DNA from: Bacteroidales bacterium
Lineage (GTDB): Bacteria; Bacteroidota; Bacteroidia; Bacteroidales; UBA932
Length of the DNA stretch: 28,090 nucleotides
Direction: 5' to 3'
Assembly (NCBI GenBank): GCA_009774765.1
Contig: VSOK01000028.1
Location: 7,620 to 35,709, forward strand
How positions within the stretch are numbered: the stretch's first letter is position 1; each line of letters begins with the position of its first letter. Made by a program: the position numbers and the translations under genes. Below the pieces are notes generated by a model. That model was not told the DNA's origin. It made no database searches and was given only the letters and a program-made list of their open reading frames with translations. Positions 1 through 7,972 of this stretch are shown here, one piece after another.

Positions 1-66
1 TTTGTGCATAAAAAATACAAAAACGCCCCCACCCACCAAAATAAAACTTTGGTTCTCCCGAGACCA

Positions 67-86
67 GGACGTCATATATGTCCTCC
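67..86. promoter_or_regulatory. Imperfect 20-bp palindrome, possible operator
   Basis: The stretch is centred on the perfect 8-bp palindrome CATATATG (73-80). Eight of the ten base pairs of the 20-bp dyad match, with outer arms GGA and TCC. It lies about 110 nt upstream of the promoter-like element of the epimerase gene and is not followed by a T-run, so it is not a terminator. It could be a regulator site or chance; nothing else supports it. Confidence 0.25.
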
Positions 87-192
87 AGGACAAATATACA
101 AATTATCAACAAAACCTGTACTTTTTTAACATTTATTTGTATTATTATTGGTTTTCATCTTCTTACGGATTCCGATTGCCCTCAACTAATGC

Positions 193-200
193 TATATTTG
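193..200 (+). promoter_or_regulatory. -7 promoter element of the epimerase-acetylesterase operon
   Basis: TATATTTG fits the Bacteroidota -7 consensus TAnnTTTG. It ends 30 nt before the ATG chosen for the epimerase, so the transcript leader would be about 25 nt. No clear TTTG is seen at the -33 position. Confidence 0.5.
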
Positions 201-230
201 CCCGTGATTCACAATAGCTACCTGATTATT

Positions 231-1418
231 ATGGACAGACACACCTTGCTACAAGAAGTCACCGAAGAACTGGAAAAGAACATTCTCCCGTTCTGGGCAG
301 AAAAGATGGCAGACCGCACAGAAGGCGGATTTCTCGGCAGAATCAGCGGAACAGGAAGACAGATCCCCGATTCCCCCAAAGGCGCAATCCTGAACGCACG
401 GATACTATGGACTTTCTCCGCAGCATACAGGCTGCTCGGGAAACAGGAATACCTTGAAGCCGCAACAGCCGCCAAAAGGGAAATAATAGACAGATTCTAC
501 GACCCTGTGCACGGCGGAATATACTGGTCTCTCGACAGCAAAGGCAATCCGTCAGACACAAAAAAGCAGTTCTACGCAATCGGATTCGCCATATACGGGC
601 TGAGCGAATACTCACGGGCGACCGGCGACAGGGAAGCCTTAGAATATGCCGTCAGACTTTTTGACTGCATCGAACAGCACAGTTTCGACAAAGAGAAGAA
701 CGGATATATCGAAGCCTGCACAAGAGACTGGGGTGAAATCGAGGATATGAGGCTCAGCGACAAGGATGCAAACGAGCGGAAGACAATGAACACGCATCTT
801 CACATACTCGAGCCATACACAGCCTTATACAGAATATGGAAAGATGACAGGCTGGAACGGCAGCTGAGAAACCTTATATACATTTTCACGGACAAGATCA
901 TGGACAGCAGGACAGGACATCTAAGGCTGTTTTTTGACGATGACTGGAATCCCCAGGGCGACACCGTATCATACGGACACGACATTGAAGCATCCTGGCT
1001 TATATGGGAAGCCGCTACGGTCCTCGGAGACAAGAAGATATGCGAAAAAGTCCTCGGGCCTGTCAAAATGATAGCGGAGGCAGCATCCGAAGGTTTCATC
1101 CCCGGACAGGGAATGATATACGAGTCCGAGACATCAAAGGGAAAGATAGACGCTGACCGCCACTGGTGGGTACAGGCAGAGACAGTAGTAGGATATTACA
1201 ACCTGTATTCCCTCACAGGAGATTCCAGCGCGTTTGACAAAGCCGCCGACTGCTGGAAATTCATACGCGCACACATCATAGACCACGACGGAGGGGAATG
1301 GTTCTGGAGCATAAAGGCGGACGGTACCGTCAATACGGAAGACGACAAGGCAGGATTCTGGAAATGCCCTTACCACAACGGACGTATGTGTATGGAAATA
1401 ATCGAAAGAAACAGATAA
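231..1418 (+). CDS. Cellobiose/mannobiose 2-epimerase (AGE superfamily)
   Basis: Predicted cytosolic enzyme of 395 aa that epimerises the reducing-end glucose or mannose of beta-1,4 disaccharides at C2. The fold is an (alpha/alpha)6 barrel. The family motifs are visible: NTHLHILEPYTALYR (187-201), SYGHDIEASW (247-256), DRHWWVQAE (309-317) and KCPYHNGRM (378-386). R57, H191, H250 and H382 have almost the same spacing as the catalytic R66, H200, H259 and H390 that I recall for Rhodothermus cellobiose epimerase, which argues against a plain N-acylglucosamine 2-epimerase. An in-frame start at 78 exists, but it would precede the promoter element at 193-200; the ATG at 231 gives the normal family length. 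The acetylesterase gene starts 14 nt downstream. The substrate (cellobiose or mannobiose) cannot be decided from sequence. Confidence 0.9.
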   Translation: MDRHTLLQEVTEELEKNILPFWAEKMADRTEGGFLGRISGTGRQIPDSPKGAILNARILWTFSAAYRLLGKQEYLEAATAAKREIIDRFYDPVHGGIYWSLDSKGNPSDTKKQFYAIGFAIYGLSEYSRATGDREALEYAVRLFDCIEQHSFDKEKNGYIEACTRDWGEIEDMRLSDKDANERKTMNTHLHILEPYTALYRIWKDDRLERQLRNLIYIFTDKIMDSRTGHLRLFFDDDWNPQGDTVSYGHDIEASWLIWEAATVLGDKKICEKVLGPVKMIAEAASEGFIPGQGMIYESETSKGKIDADRHWWVQAETVVGYYNLYSLTGDSSAFDKAADCWKFIRAHIIDHDGGEWFWSIKADGTVNTEDDKAGFWKCPYHNGRMCMEIIERNR

Positions 1419-1432
1419 ACCACATATCAGTT

Positions 1433-2860
1433 ATGAAAAAGACCGTATTATCATTAGTCTCGGCCATATTATGCATATCCGCAATGCAGGGGAAAGTCGT
1501 GCTGCCCCATATACTCGGAGACAATATGGTGCTCCAGCAGAATACAGAGGCAACACTCTGGGGAAAAGCGAGACCATCGTCAAAAATAACCGTCACCGCA
1601 TCCTGGAGCGGAACTCCAGTATTCACCAGAAGCGACAGGGACGGCTGCTGGGAAGCAAAGATCACAACACCGGCAGCAGGCTTTACAAGCCATACGATCA
1701 CTGTTTCGGACGGTACAGGAGAAGACGCCGTGATCAAAGACATACTGTCAGGAGAGGTATGGCTATGCTCCGGACAGTCAAATATGGAAATGCCTTTTGA
1801 CGGATACTGGAACTGCCCCGTAGAAGGCGCGGCAGAGGCAATCGCATCTGCCGGACTCTATAACGGAATCCGGTTCGCCACGATCCCGAAGAAAGGTTCA
1901 TACGAACCCGAAGAAGACGTGGACACACGCTGGCTGAAAAGCACACCAGGCAATATCCAGTGGTTCAGCGCAGTCGCGTTCCACTTCGCAAAGATGCTCA
2001 ATATGGTGCTGGATGTACCCGTCGGAATAATATCCTGTGCCTGGGGAGGCACAAAGGCGGAAGGATGGATGCCAGAAAATGTAGTAAAAGGATATAATGA
2101 CCCCTGGCTTGACGAGCAGTTCGAGAAAAACGACATCTATAACTGGCAGTCACCAGTAATCATGTACAACGGGATGCTGTATCCGCTACGCAGATTCACG
2201 GTAAAAGGCTTTCTATGGTATCAGGGAGAATCGAATGTCGGACGTGAAATGTCTTATAGGGAACGGTTGCCTGAAATGGTGAGGATATGGAGAGAAATGT
2301 GGGGTAACGATGCCCTGCCATTCTATCTTGCAGAACTGGCTCCATACATCTACGGAGGGGACGGAACCGCCGGAGCAAGGTTCAGAGAAGCGCAGTACAC
2401 AATATCCAAGACATTGGACCACAGCGGAATGGTATGTACCAACGACCTGGTATACCCGTACGAGGAAGACCAGATACACCCGTGCAGAAAAGAAGAAATC
2501 GGAAACAGGTTTGCATATCTCGCGTTAAACCGCACATACGGAATTGACGGCATCCAATGCGACGGTCCTGAATACAAGTCAATGACAATCAACGGGGACA
2601 CCGTCGAGGTATTCTTTGACAATGCGGAAAGCGGCCTCAGCCCATGGCACGGGATTACAGGATTCGAGCTGGCAGGCAGCGACCGCATATTCCACCCTGC
2701 CCAGGCAAATGTAGACACTGAGCACAAAAGCGTGATCGTGCACTCGGACAAAGTTCCGTCTCCGGTAGCCGTAAGATACTGCTTCCGCGATTTCCAGATC
2801 GGCAATCTCACCGGAAGGCGGAATGCTCCTGCCGTACCTTTCCGCAGCGACAACTGGTGA
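1433..2860 (+). CDS. Secreted sialate O-acetylesterase-family carbohydrate esterase
   Basis: Predicted exported SGNH-type esterase of 475 aa that removes O-acetyl groups from sugars. It has an N-terminal signal peptide (about residues 1-20: MKKT, a hydrophobic core, then a small-residue cleavage region). The nucleophile block is SGQSNMEM (113-120, Ser116), the oxyanion/glycine block is WYQGESN (262-268), and the Asp/His block is DQIHP (346-350). The family is named for sialic acid, but many Bacteroidota members act on acetylated plant glycans. An in-frame start at 1298 would overlap the epimerase gene and place the signal peptide inside the protein; the ATG at 1433, 14 nt after the upstream stop, is preferred. 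The pairing with a disaccharide epimerase suggests acetylated mannan or another beta-glycan, which is inference. Confidence 0.88.
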   Translation: MKKTVLSLVSAILCISAMQGKVVLPHILGDNMVLQQNTEATLWGKARPSSKITVTASWSGTPVFTRSDRDGCWEAKITTPAAGFTSHTITVSDGTGEDAVIKDILSGEVWLCSGQSNMEMPFDGYWNCPVEGAAEAIASAGLYNGIRFATIPKKGSYEPEEDVDTRWLKSTPGNIQWFSAVAFHFAKMLNMVLDVPVGIISCAWGGTKAEGWMPENVVKGYNDPWLDEQFEKNDIYNWQSPVIMYNGMLYPLRRFTVKGFLWYQGESNVGREMSYRERLPEMVRIWREMWGNDALPFYLAELAPYIYGGDGTAGARFREAQYTISKTLDHSGMVCTNDLVYPYEEDQIHPCRKEEIGNRFAYLALNRTYGIDGIQCDGPEYKSMTINGDTVEVFFDNAESGLSPWHGITGFELAGSDRIFHPAQANVDTEHKSVIVHSDKVPSPVAVRYCFRDFQIGNLTGRRNAPAVPFRSDNW

Positions 2861-2957
2861 CACTGCTCCACCCGCCGCAAATGGATGAAGCTTTGATTCT
2901 ATGTTGTCCTGAAAATAAAGACGGACAGAATAAAGTCTATATCCCAAACGGCAAACA

Positions 2958-3644
2958 TCATCCCAGACGGTAGCATCTGATGGCGCGCTCCAAAGAATAG
3001 CTGACAGGGCGTGAGGAGCGGCTTGACGAGACGGCTTTCTGAAGCTCACCGAGAAACCGGTATGCCTGAGGAGCCTGCACGGCCATTGAAGGATTGTCCC
3101 TGAACGCAGCGGCAGTAACGGCAAGATTGTCCGCACACAGCGTCTCCAGAAGATTATGGAAATCACCCCCGTGATCCGGGTACCTGAGATGACACAGTTC
3201 GTGGAGAAGAACATAGTCAGCAAGAAGGACAGGGAGACGCATCAGATTGAGGTTCAGATTTATATTTCCGCGCGTAGAACAGCTGCCCCAATTCGACCTG
3301 TTGTGTTTGATTGTTACCCTGTTGTAGACAAAACCGTACTTGGCGGCAAGAAACGCGAGACGGGAAGGGAGATATTCCTTTGCCTGGGCACGAAGCCTTT
3401 CCACCTGCTCCGGATCAAGTTGTACGCAATCACAGATATTGCGCTTCTGCCTCTGCACCGTCTTTATCACCCAGTCGCGTCTTGACAGATAGAACTTCAG
3501 TCCAGAATCATAACCGGCAAAACAGGGGACCGTAACCGTCACGCCTTTTACAGGATGAACCCTGATGCTGATACGGCGCGCCCTGACGCTCCTGACAAGC
3601 TTCACCTCCCCTACTTCAGAATCCGTGTATATTTTACCGTTCAT
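2958..3644 (-). CDS. YgjP-like zinc metallopeptidase domain protein (DUF45)
   Basis: Protein of 228 aa with the YgjP/WLM-type metallopeptidase signature: HELCH at 148-152 (zinc ligands H148 and H152, catalytic E149) followed by YPDHGGDFH with a likely third ligand at H158. Upstream is the family block NWGSCSTRGNINLN (118-131), and the N-terminal part has the RxxRISIRV strand typical of the family. No signal peptide or membrane segment is seen, so it is probably cytosolic. Its substrate is unknown. The C-terminal 55 residues or so lie beyond the usual domain. A longer start at 3665 lies upstream of the -7 promoter element (3660-3653) and would not be transcribed from it, so the ATG at 3644 is chosen. 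It converges with the acetylesterase gene; no clear terminator is visible in the 97-nt gap. Confidence 0.85.
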   Translation of the reverse strand: MNGKIYTDSEVGEVKLVRSVRARRISIRVHPVKGVTVTVPCFAGYDSGLKFYLSRRDWVIKTVQRQKRNICDCVQLDPEQVERLRAQAKEYLPSRLAFLAAKYGFVYNRVTIKHNRSNWGSCSTRGNINLNLNLMRLPVLLADYVLLHELCHLRYPDHGGDFHNLLETLCADNLAVTAAAFRDNPSMAVQAPQAYRFLGELQKAVSSSRSSRPVSYSLERAIRCYRLG

Positions 3645-3652
3645 TATAGGCG

Positions 3653-3660
3653 CAAAGTTA
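3653..3660 (-). promoter_or_regulatory. -7 element of the ygjP-like gene
   Basis: Read on the minus strand this is TAACTTTG, a match to TAnnTTTG. A TTTA tetramer (3683-3680) stands 19 nt upstream, one base off the TTTG -33 box. Only 8 nt separate the element from the ATG at 3644, which implies a leaderless or nearly leaderless mRNA. Confidence 0.6.
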
Positions 3661-3685
3661 ATCAAATCAAAACTGATTCTAAATA

Positions 3686-3716
3686 TTTGTATTATCAGAA
3701 TTAATGATTAACTTTG
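3686..3716 (+). promoter_or_regulatory. Consensus promoter of rpsO
   Basis: TTTG (3686-3689), exactly 19 nt, then TAACTTTG (3709-3716): a full match to the Bacteroidota housekeeping promoter. Transcription would start near 3721, giving an rpsO leader of about 75 nt. Confidence 0.85.
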
Positions 3717-3733
3717 CGCCCGCTTTGAACCCG

Positions 3734-3780
3734 CTGGAAGACATTTCCACGAGGACAAGGTTTGAATTATTATTAACCTC
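3734..3780 (+). promoter_or_regulatory. Structured rpsO leader, possible S15 autoregulatory element
   Basis: The leader can form two small hairpins: TGGAA (3735-3739) with TTCCA (3745-3749), and AGGTT (3758-3762) with AACCT (3775-3779). S15 represses its own mRNA in several bacteria through leader structures that differ between phyla, so an autoregulatory role is plausible here. The stems are short and the idea is untested. Confidence 0.3.
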
Positions 3781-3797
3781 TTTAATCTTTTTCAGAA

Positions 3798-4073
3798 ATG
3801 GCTGAATATTTACAGGCTGAAAAGAAGCAGGAGATTTTCGCGAAGTACGGAAAGTCTAATACAGACACCGGCTCTCCAGAGAGTCAAGTTGCTCTATTTT
3901 CCTACCGTATCGCTCACCTTACTGAGCACCTCAAAAACAACAAAAAGGACTACGCTACACGTCGTTCTTTGTTGAAGCTCGTAGGTAAGAGACGCCGCCT
4001 CCTTGATTACCTCAAGGAAATCGACATCGAGAGATACAGAAATATCGTTAAGGAGCTCGGTCTCCGCCGATAA
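3798..4073 (+). CDS. rpsO: 30S ribosomal protein S15
   Basis: Small-subunit protein of 91 aa, close to the usual 89 aa, that binds the central domain of 16S rRNA and helps order platform assembly. The S15 core is clear: DTGSPESQVALFSYRIAHLTEHL (written here as the block at residues 14-36) is followed by the basic stretch KDYATRRSLLKLVGKRRRLL and the helix ending in YRNIVKELGLRR. The start follows an AT-rich leader with no strong Shine-Dalgarno site, which is normal for this phylum. A consensus promoter lies upstream and an intrinsic terminator downstream. pnp follows on the same strand, the same order as in Escherichia coli, although the terminator suggests the two are at least partly uncoupled. 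Confidence 0.98.
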   Translation: MAEYLQAEKKQEIFAKYGKSNTDTGSPESQVALFSYRIAHLTEHLKNNKKDYATRRSLLKLVGKRRRLLDYLKEIDIERYRNIVKELGLRR

Positions 4074-4094
4074 CCGGTATATTTGTAGGACAGT

Positions 4095-4137
4095 AAAGGG
4101 GATATTCCATCTTGTAATGGGTCTCCCCTTTTTTCTT
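4095..4137 (+). terminator. Intrinsic terminator after rpsO
   Basis: An 8-bp stem AAAGGGGA (4095-4102) pairs with TCCCCTTT (4124-4131) across a 21-nt loop, running into a T-rich tail (TTTTTTCTT, 4129-4137). The loop is long, so efficiency is uncertain. Confidence 0.65.
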
Positions 4138-4280
4138 GGAAAAGACATCCGGATACGCTAACAAAACATCAACCTGCGGCGGAGCCGGAAAACCATATAT
4201 ATCAGGACGAACAGATACAATGTACGGAACAGCAGTTATTAATCAACTTCCATAGGGGAAGGCGGGTTGAAATAAAGGTA

Positions 4281-6638
4281 ATGAACGTTATCAACAAACA
4301 AATTGAATTATCCGACGGAAGGGTAATTGAAATCGAAACAGGAAAACTTGCCAAACAGGCAGACGGATCGGTGACAGTAAAAATGGGAGGCACGATGCTT
4401 CTTGCCACAGTCACCTGTGCAAAAGATGCAAAAGACGATGTGGACTTTATGCCGCTTCAGGTGGATTACAAAGAGAAATTCGCCGCAGCAGGAAGATTCC
4501 CTGGCGGATTCATGAAGCGCGAAGGCAAGGCTTCCGATTATGAAATTCTCATCGCAAGACTTGTGGACAGGGCTCTGAGACCATTGTTCCCTGAAGATTT
4601 CCACGCAGAGGTCTATGTAACAGTAAATCTCATCTCAGCAGAAAAAGACATTCAGCCAGACGCACTTGCAGGACTTGCAGCATCTGCCGCACTTGCAGTG
4701 AGCGACATTCCGTTTGAAGGTCCGATTTCAGAGGTAAGAGTGGCAAGAATCGACGGCCAGCTCAAAATCAACCCTAACTTCAGTGAAATGGCCAAGGCCG
4801 ACATCGACATTATGGTCGCTGCCACATACGACAACATCATGATGGTCGAGGGTGAGATGAAAGAGGTCAGCGAAGCTGAAATGCTCGAAGCCATCAAATT
4901 CGCACACGAAGAGATCAAAAAGCATTGCAAAGTGCAGATGGAGCTCACCGAAGCTGTCGGAAAAACTGTCAAAAGGACTTACTGCCACGAAGAGAATGAC
5001 GAAGAGCTCCGCAAGGCAATAGAGGCATTCTGCTATGACAGATGCTATGCCATCGCAAAAAGCGGAAGCGCGAAACACGAAAGATCAGACGCTTTCGATG
5101 CTCTGAAGGAGGAATTCTACCAGACACTCCCTGAAGAGGAGCGCGAAGACAAGAAGATGATGGTCGAAAGATACTATCACGCTGTCGAGAAAGCGGCTAT
5201 GAGAAATATGATCCTTGACGAAGGAATCCGTCTTGACGGACGCCAGACAACACAGGTTCGTCCTATCTGGTGCGAAGTCGGTTATCTTCCTTGCGCACAC
5301 GGATCGGCAATATTCACCCGCGGTGAGACACAGTCACTTTCAACAGTGACCCTGGGAACCAAGCTTGACATGAAGGAAAGGGACGAAGTTCTCGTCCAGG
5401 GCACTGACCAGTTCGTGCTCCACTACAACTTCCCTCCATTCTCAACAGGAGAGGCAAAGGCTCAGAGAGGAGTAGGACGCCGCGAAATCGGTCACGGAAA
5501 CCTCGCATGGAGAGCACTCAAGCCTATGATTCCAATGGCTCCGGAGAATCCGTATGCAGTACGTGTCGTATCTGACATTCTTGAGTCAAACGGTTCATCT
5601 TCAATGGCTACCGTATGTGCAGGATGCCTCGCGCTTATGGATGCCGGAGTGCAGATAAAGAAACCTGTCGCAGGTGTGGCCATGGGTCTCATCACAGACA
5701 AGGAAAATCCTAACGGACGCTATGCTATCCTTACCGACATCCTCGGAGACGAGGACCACCTCGGAGATATGGACTTCAAAGTGACCGGTACAAAAGACGG
5801 TATCACAGCAACCCAGATGGACATCAAGGTGGACGGTCTTTCATACGATGTACTCGAGAAGGCTCTTGAGCAGGCACGTCAGGGACGTATGCACATTATG
5901 GGCGAGATGATGAAGACCATCAGCGAGCCTCGTGAGGACTACAAGCCATTTGTACCTCGTATCATCCAGATCAGGGTTCCTGGCGAGTTCATAGGTGCGA
6001 TCATCGGAAAAGGCGGTGAGGTTATCCAGAAGATACAGAAGGAGACCGGTACTGTCGTTACAATCACAGAGGAGCAGAACAACTGTGTAAGCGAAGGAGT
6101 TGTGGATATATTCGGTGAGAACAAGGAGTCTATGGACAAGGCTCTCAACTGGATCAACGGTATATGCGCAGTACCTGAGGTAGGTGCCGTATATCACGCG
6201 AAAGTCGTATCAATCCTTGAGTTCGGAGCATTCGTAGAGATTCTTCCTGGAAAAGAGGGACTTCTCCATATATCTGAAATCGACTGGGCAAAGACAGAGA
6301 AAGTTGAAGACGTACTCAACATCGGAGACGAAGTAGACGTGAAGCTTCTCGAAATCGATGCCAAGACAGGAAAGATGAGACTCTCCCGCAGAGCACTCCT
6401 TGAAAAACCGGAAGGATATGTGGAGCCTGAGCGCAGACCACGTCCTCAGGGTGACAGGGGTCCAAGACGCGATGACCGCAGAGGAGGCTCAGACCGTCGT
6501 GACGGACGCCGTGATGACAGACGCGACAACAGAAGGGATGACCGCAGACCTCGTCGCGATGACCGCGGACCGCGCAACGAAGCTCCGTCAAATGATTTTG
6601 ACAGCAACAGCAGCAACAACGATCCGGAAATGTTCTAA
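4281..6638 (+). CDS. pnp: Polyribonucleotide nucleotidyltransferase (PNPase)
   Basis: Phosphorolytic 3'-5' exoribonuclease of 785 aa acting in RNA turnover, expected to form a trimer. Domains in order: first RNase PH core (about 10-140), helical linker (about 230-315), second RNase PH core (about 317-545), KH domain with GKGG at 576-579, and S1 domain from about 635 to 705. The active-site block DILGDEDHLGDMDF places D486 and D492 at the same numbers as the E. coli catalytic Asp pair. After the S1 domain comes a low-complexity tail: residues 718-765 are almost only Arg, Asp and Gly in RRDDRR-like units, and the last 20 residues are Asn/Ser/Asp-rich. This makes it about 75 residues longer than E. 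coli PNPase. AATAAAGG lies 3 nt before the ATG. I see no TAnnTTTG promoter in the 140 nt between the rpsO terminator and the start. Confidence 0.98.
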   Translation: MNVINKQIELSDGRVIEIETGKLAKQADGSVTVKMGGTMLLATVTCAKDAKDDVDFMPLQVDYKEKFAAAGRFPGGFMKREGKASDYEILIARLVDRALRPLFPEDFHAEVYVTVNLISAEKDIQPDALAGLAASAALAVSDIPFEGPISEVRVARIDGQLKINPNFSEMAKADIDIMVAATYDNIMMVEGEMKEVSEAEMLEAIKFAHEEIKKHCKVQMELTEAVGKTVKRTYCHEENDEELRKAIEAFCYDRCYAIAKSGSAKHERSDAFDALKEEFYQTLPEEEREDKKMMVERYYHAVEKAAMRNMILDEGIRLDGRQTTQVRPIWCEVGYLPCAHGSAIFTRGETQSLSTVTLGTKLDMKERDEVLVQGTDQFVLHYNFPPFSTGEAKAQRGVGRREIGHGNLAWRALKPMIPMAPENPYAVRVVSDILESNGSSSMATVCAGCLALMDAGVQIKKPVAGVAMGLITDKENPNGRYAILTDILGDEDHLGDMDFKVTGTKDGITATQMDIKVDGLSYDVLEKALEQARQGRMHIMGEMMKTISEPREDYKPFVPRIIQIRVPGEFIGAIIGKGGEVIQKIQKETGTVVTITEEQNNCVSEGVVDIFGENKESMDKALNWINGICAVPEVGAVYHAKVVSILEFGAFVEILPGKEGLLHISEIDWAKTEKVEDVLNIGDEVDVKLLEIDAKTGKMRLSRRALLEKPEGYVEPERRPRPQGDRGPRRDDRRGGSDRRDGRRDDRRDNRRDDRRPRRDDRGPRNEAPSNDFDSNSSNNDPEMF

Positions 6639-6658
6639 AACAGACTACGGTATCAAAT

Positions 6659-6693
6659 AAAAAAGTGGTTGATTTTATTCAACCACTTTTTTT
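6659..6693. terminator. Bidirectional terminator between pnp and galE
   Basis: A perfect 14-bp stem (6659-6672 with 6679-6692) has a 6-nt loop and the core GTGGTTGA/TCAACCAC. It is flanked by A-runs on one side and T-runs on the other, so it can stop transcription from both pnp (+) and galE (-), which converge on it. Confidence 0.92.
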
Positions 6694-6719
6694 ATTTTCC
6701 GGATAAAACAATCAGGCGT

Positions 6720-7787
6720 CTATCTGTTTTCAGCGAGATGCTTCTCCCAAGCCCAGGCTGATGCAAGAGTCTCTTCCACTGTACGCTCTGCCGTCCATCC
6801 GAGCTCCTCGTTGGCCAAAGAAGGATCAGCCCATATAGCCATTACGTCCCCCGGACGTCTCGGAGTATACTTATAATTGAGTTTCAATCCGTTAACCTTT
6901 TCAAAAGCAGTTACAAGCTCAGAAACGGACACAGGGCGTCCGGTACCTATATTGAAAATCTCATAGCTCTCTTTCATCTTTCCGTCAAGCATTCTTGCCA
7001 CAGCGGCGACATGAGCCTTGGCAAGGTCAACCACATCTATATAATCCCTGAGACAAGTACCGTCAGGAGTAGGATAATCATTTCCGAAAATACTCAGGCA
7101 TTCCCTCTTGCCTATCGCAGTCTGCGTAATGAAAGGCACAAGGTTATTAGGAACACCACGCGGAAGTTCACCGATAAGGGCAGAAGGGTGCGCACCTATG
7201 GGATTGAAATAGCGGAGGGCGATACCTTTGATCTGACCGTTGCGTGAAGCTCCCTGCTCCATAGGTTCATAGACTGCAGAAGCCTTGACTACATCTCTAA
7301 GGATATCCTCACAGATCTGCTTGGTATTTCCGTATGGAGAAGTTGCCGGCTTGCGTGGAGAATTCTCGGTCACAGGCAGCTCATCAGTCTCTCCGTAGAC
7401 AGTCGCGGAAGACGAGAAAAGCACATTGCATCCGCCGTGCGTCTTTGAGGCCTCGAGGATATTGAGGAAAGAATCCAGATTGTTCCTGTAATATTTTACG
7501 GGTTCAGCGACAGACTCCCCTACAGCCTTGTAGGCAGCGAAATGTATCACTGCATCAATCCTGTAGTCGGAAAAAAGCTTCTGTACGGCTGCATCATCGC
7601 AGCAGTCGATACATTCAAAAGGGATATCATCCTTTCCTGTGATTTTCTTGACCCCCTCAAAGCAGGTCATATCGCAATTGGACATATTGTCCGCGACAAG
7701 GACATCATACCCGGCATTGACAAGCTCAACAGTGACGTGGCTGCCGATATAGCCCGCGCCTCCTGAAACCAAAACTCTTTTTTTCAT
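6720..7787 (-). CDS. galE: UDP-glucose 4-epimerase
   Basis: NAD-dependent extended short-chain dehydrogenase of 355 aa that interconverts UDP-glucose and UDP-galactose for galactose use and surface glycan synthesis. The Rossmann motif GGAGYIGSH is at 9-17, the Ser of SSSATVYG is at about 125-127, and the catalytic YxxxK is Y152-G-N-T-K156. The block IHFAAYKAVGESV (81-93) and the C-terminal RRPGDVMAIWADPSLA are typical of GalE rather than of other SDR epimerases. Length is close to the usual 340. A -7 element TACCTTTG lies 55 nt upstream on the same strand. It runs convergently into the pnp terminator and diverges from dacB. No other nucleotide-sugar gene is adjacent. Confidence 0.96.
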   Translation of the reverse strand: MKKRVLVSGGAGYIGSHVTVELVNAGYDVLVADNMSNCDMTCFEGVKKITGKDDIPFECIDCCDDAAVQKLFSDYRIDAVIHFAAYKAVGESVAEPVKYYRNNLDSFLNILEASKTHGGCNVLFSSSATVYGETDELPVTENSPRKPATSPYGNTKQICEDILRDVVKASAVYEPMEQGASRNGQIKGIALRYFNPIGAHPSALIGELPRGVPNNLVPFITQTAIGKRECLSIFGNDYPTPDGTCLRDYIDVVDLAKAHVAAVARMLDGKMKESYEIFNIGTGRPVSVSELVTAFEKVNGLKLNYKYTPRRPGDVMAIWADPSLANEELGWTAERTVEETLASAWAWEKHLAENR

Positions 7788-7842
7788 TCTATATATTCAA
7801 TTAATGTTCATCAGATCGACAGTCCACGACAGACCATCTTTG

Positions 7843-7850
7843 CAAAGGTA
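7843..7850 (-). promoter_or_regulatory. -7 element of galE
   Basis: Minus-strand TACCTTTG matches TAnnTTTG and would give a leader of about 50 nt. No TTTG is seen 19 nt upstream. Confidence 0.5.
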
Positions 7851-7936
7851 TAAAATTCATTCAAAAATCATCTGCATTTCCGGACAAATCAGATAACTGT
7901 CGGATTGCCGGCTATCCTGATTTCAAAACAGATTCT

Positions 7937-7944
7937 TAATTTTG
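7937..7944 (+). promoter_or_regulatory. -7 element of dacB
   Basis: TAATTTTG matches TAnnTTTG. It ends 28 nt before the dacB ATG, so the leader would be about 22 nt. No good -33 box is visible. Confidence 0.5.
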
Positions 7945-7972
7945 CAGAAATTATCATAAACAATTACAGAAA

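Larger units (their letters stand above)
3649..3720. repeat. Perfect 16-bp inverted repeat carrying two divergent promoters
   Basis: GGCGCAAAGTTAATCA at 3649-3664 is the exact reverse complement of 3705-3720. The arms are 40 nt apart and each contains the -7 box of the gene it faces (minus TAACTTTG at 3660-3653, plus TAACTTTG at 3709-3716). A smaller pair, CTGAT (3673-3677) and ATCAG (3694-3698), is nested almost on the same centre. The two -33 boxes sit back to back at 3680-3683 and 3686-3689. Confidence 0.85.

Noticed and set aside
231..1418. N-acylglucosamine 2-epimerase for sialic acid use, suggested by the neighbouring sialate esterase family gene
   Set aside because: The Arg/His spacing and the NTHLHILEPYTALYR and CPYHNGR blocks fit the cellobiose epimerase branch better.
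2905..2927. Hairpin TGTCC/GGACA between the acetylesterase and YgjP-like genes as a terminator
   Set aside because: The stem is 5 bp with a 13-nt loop and no T-run on either strand.
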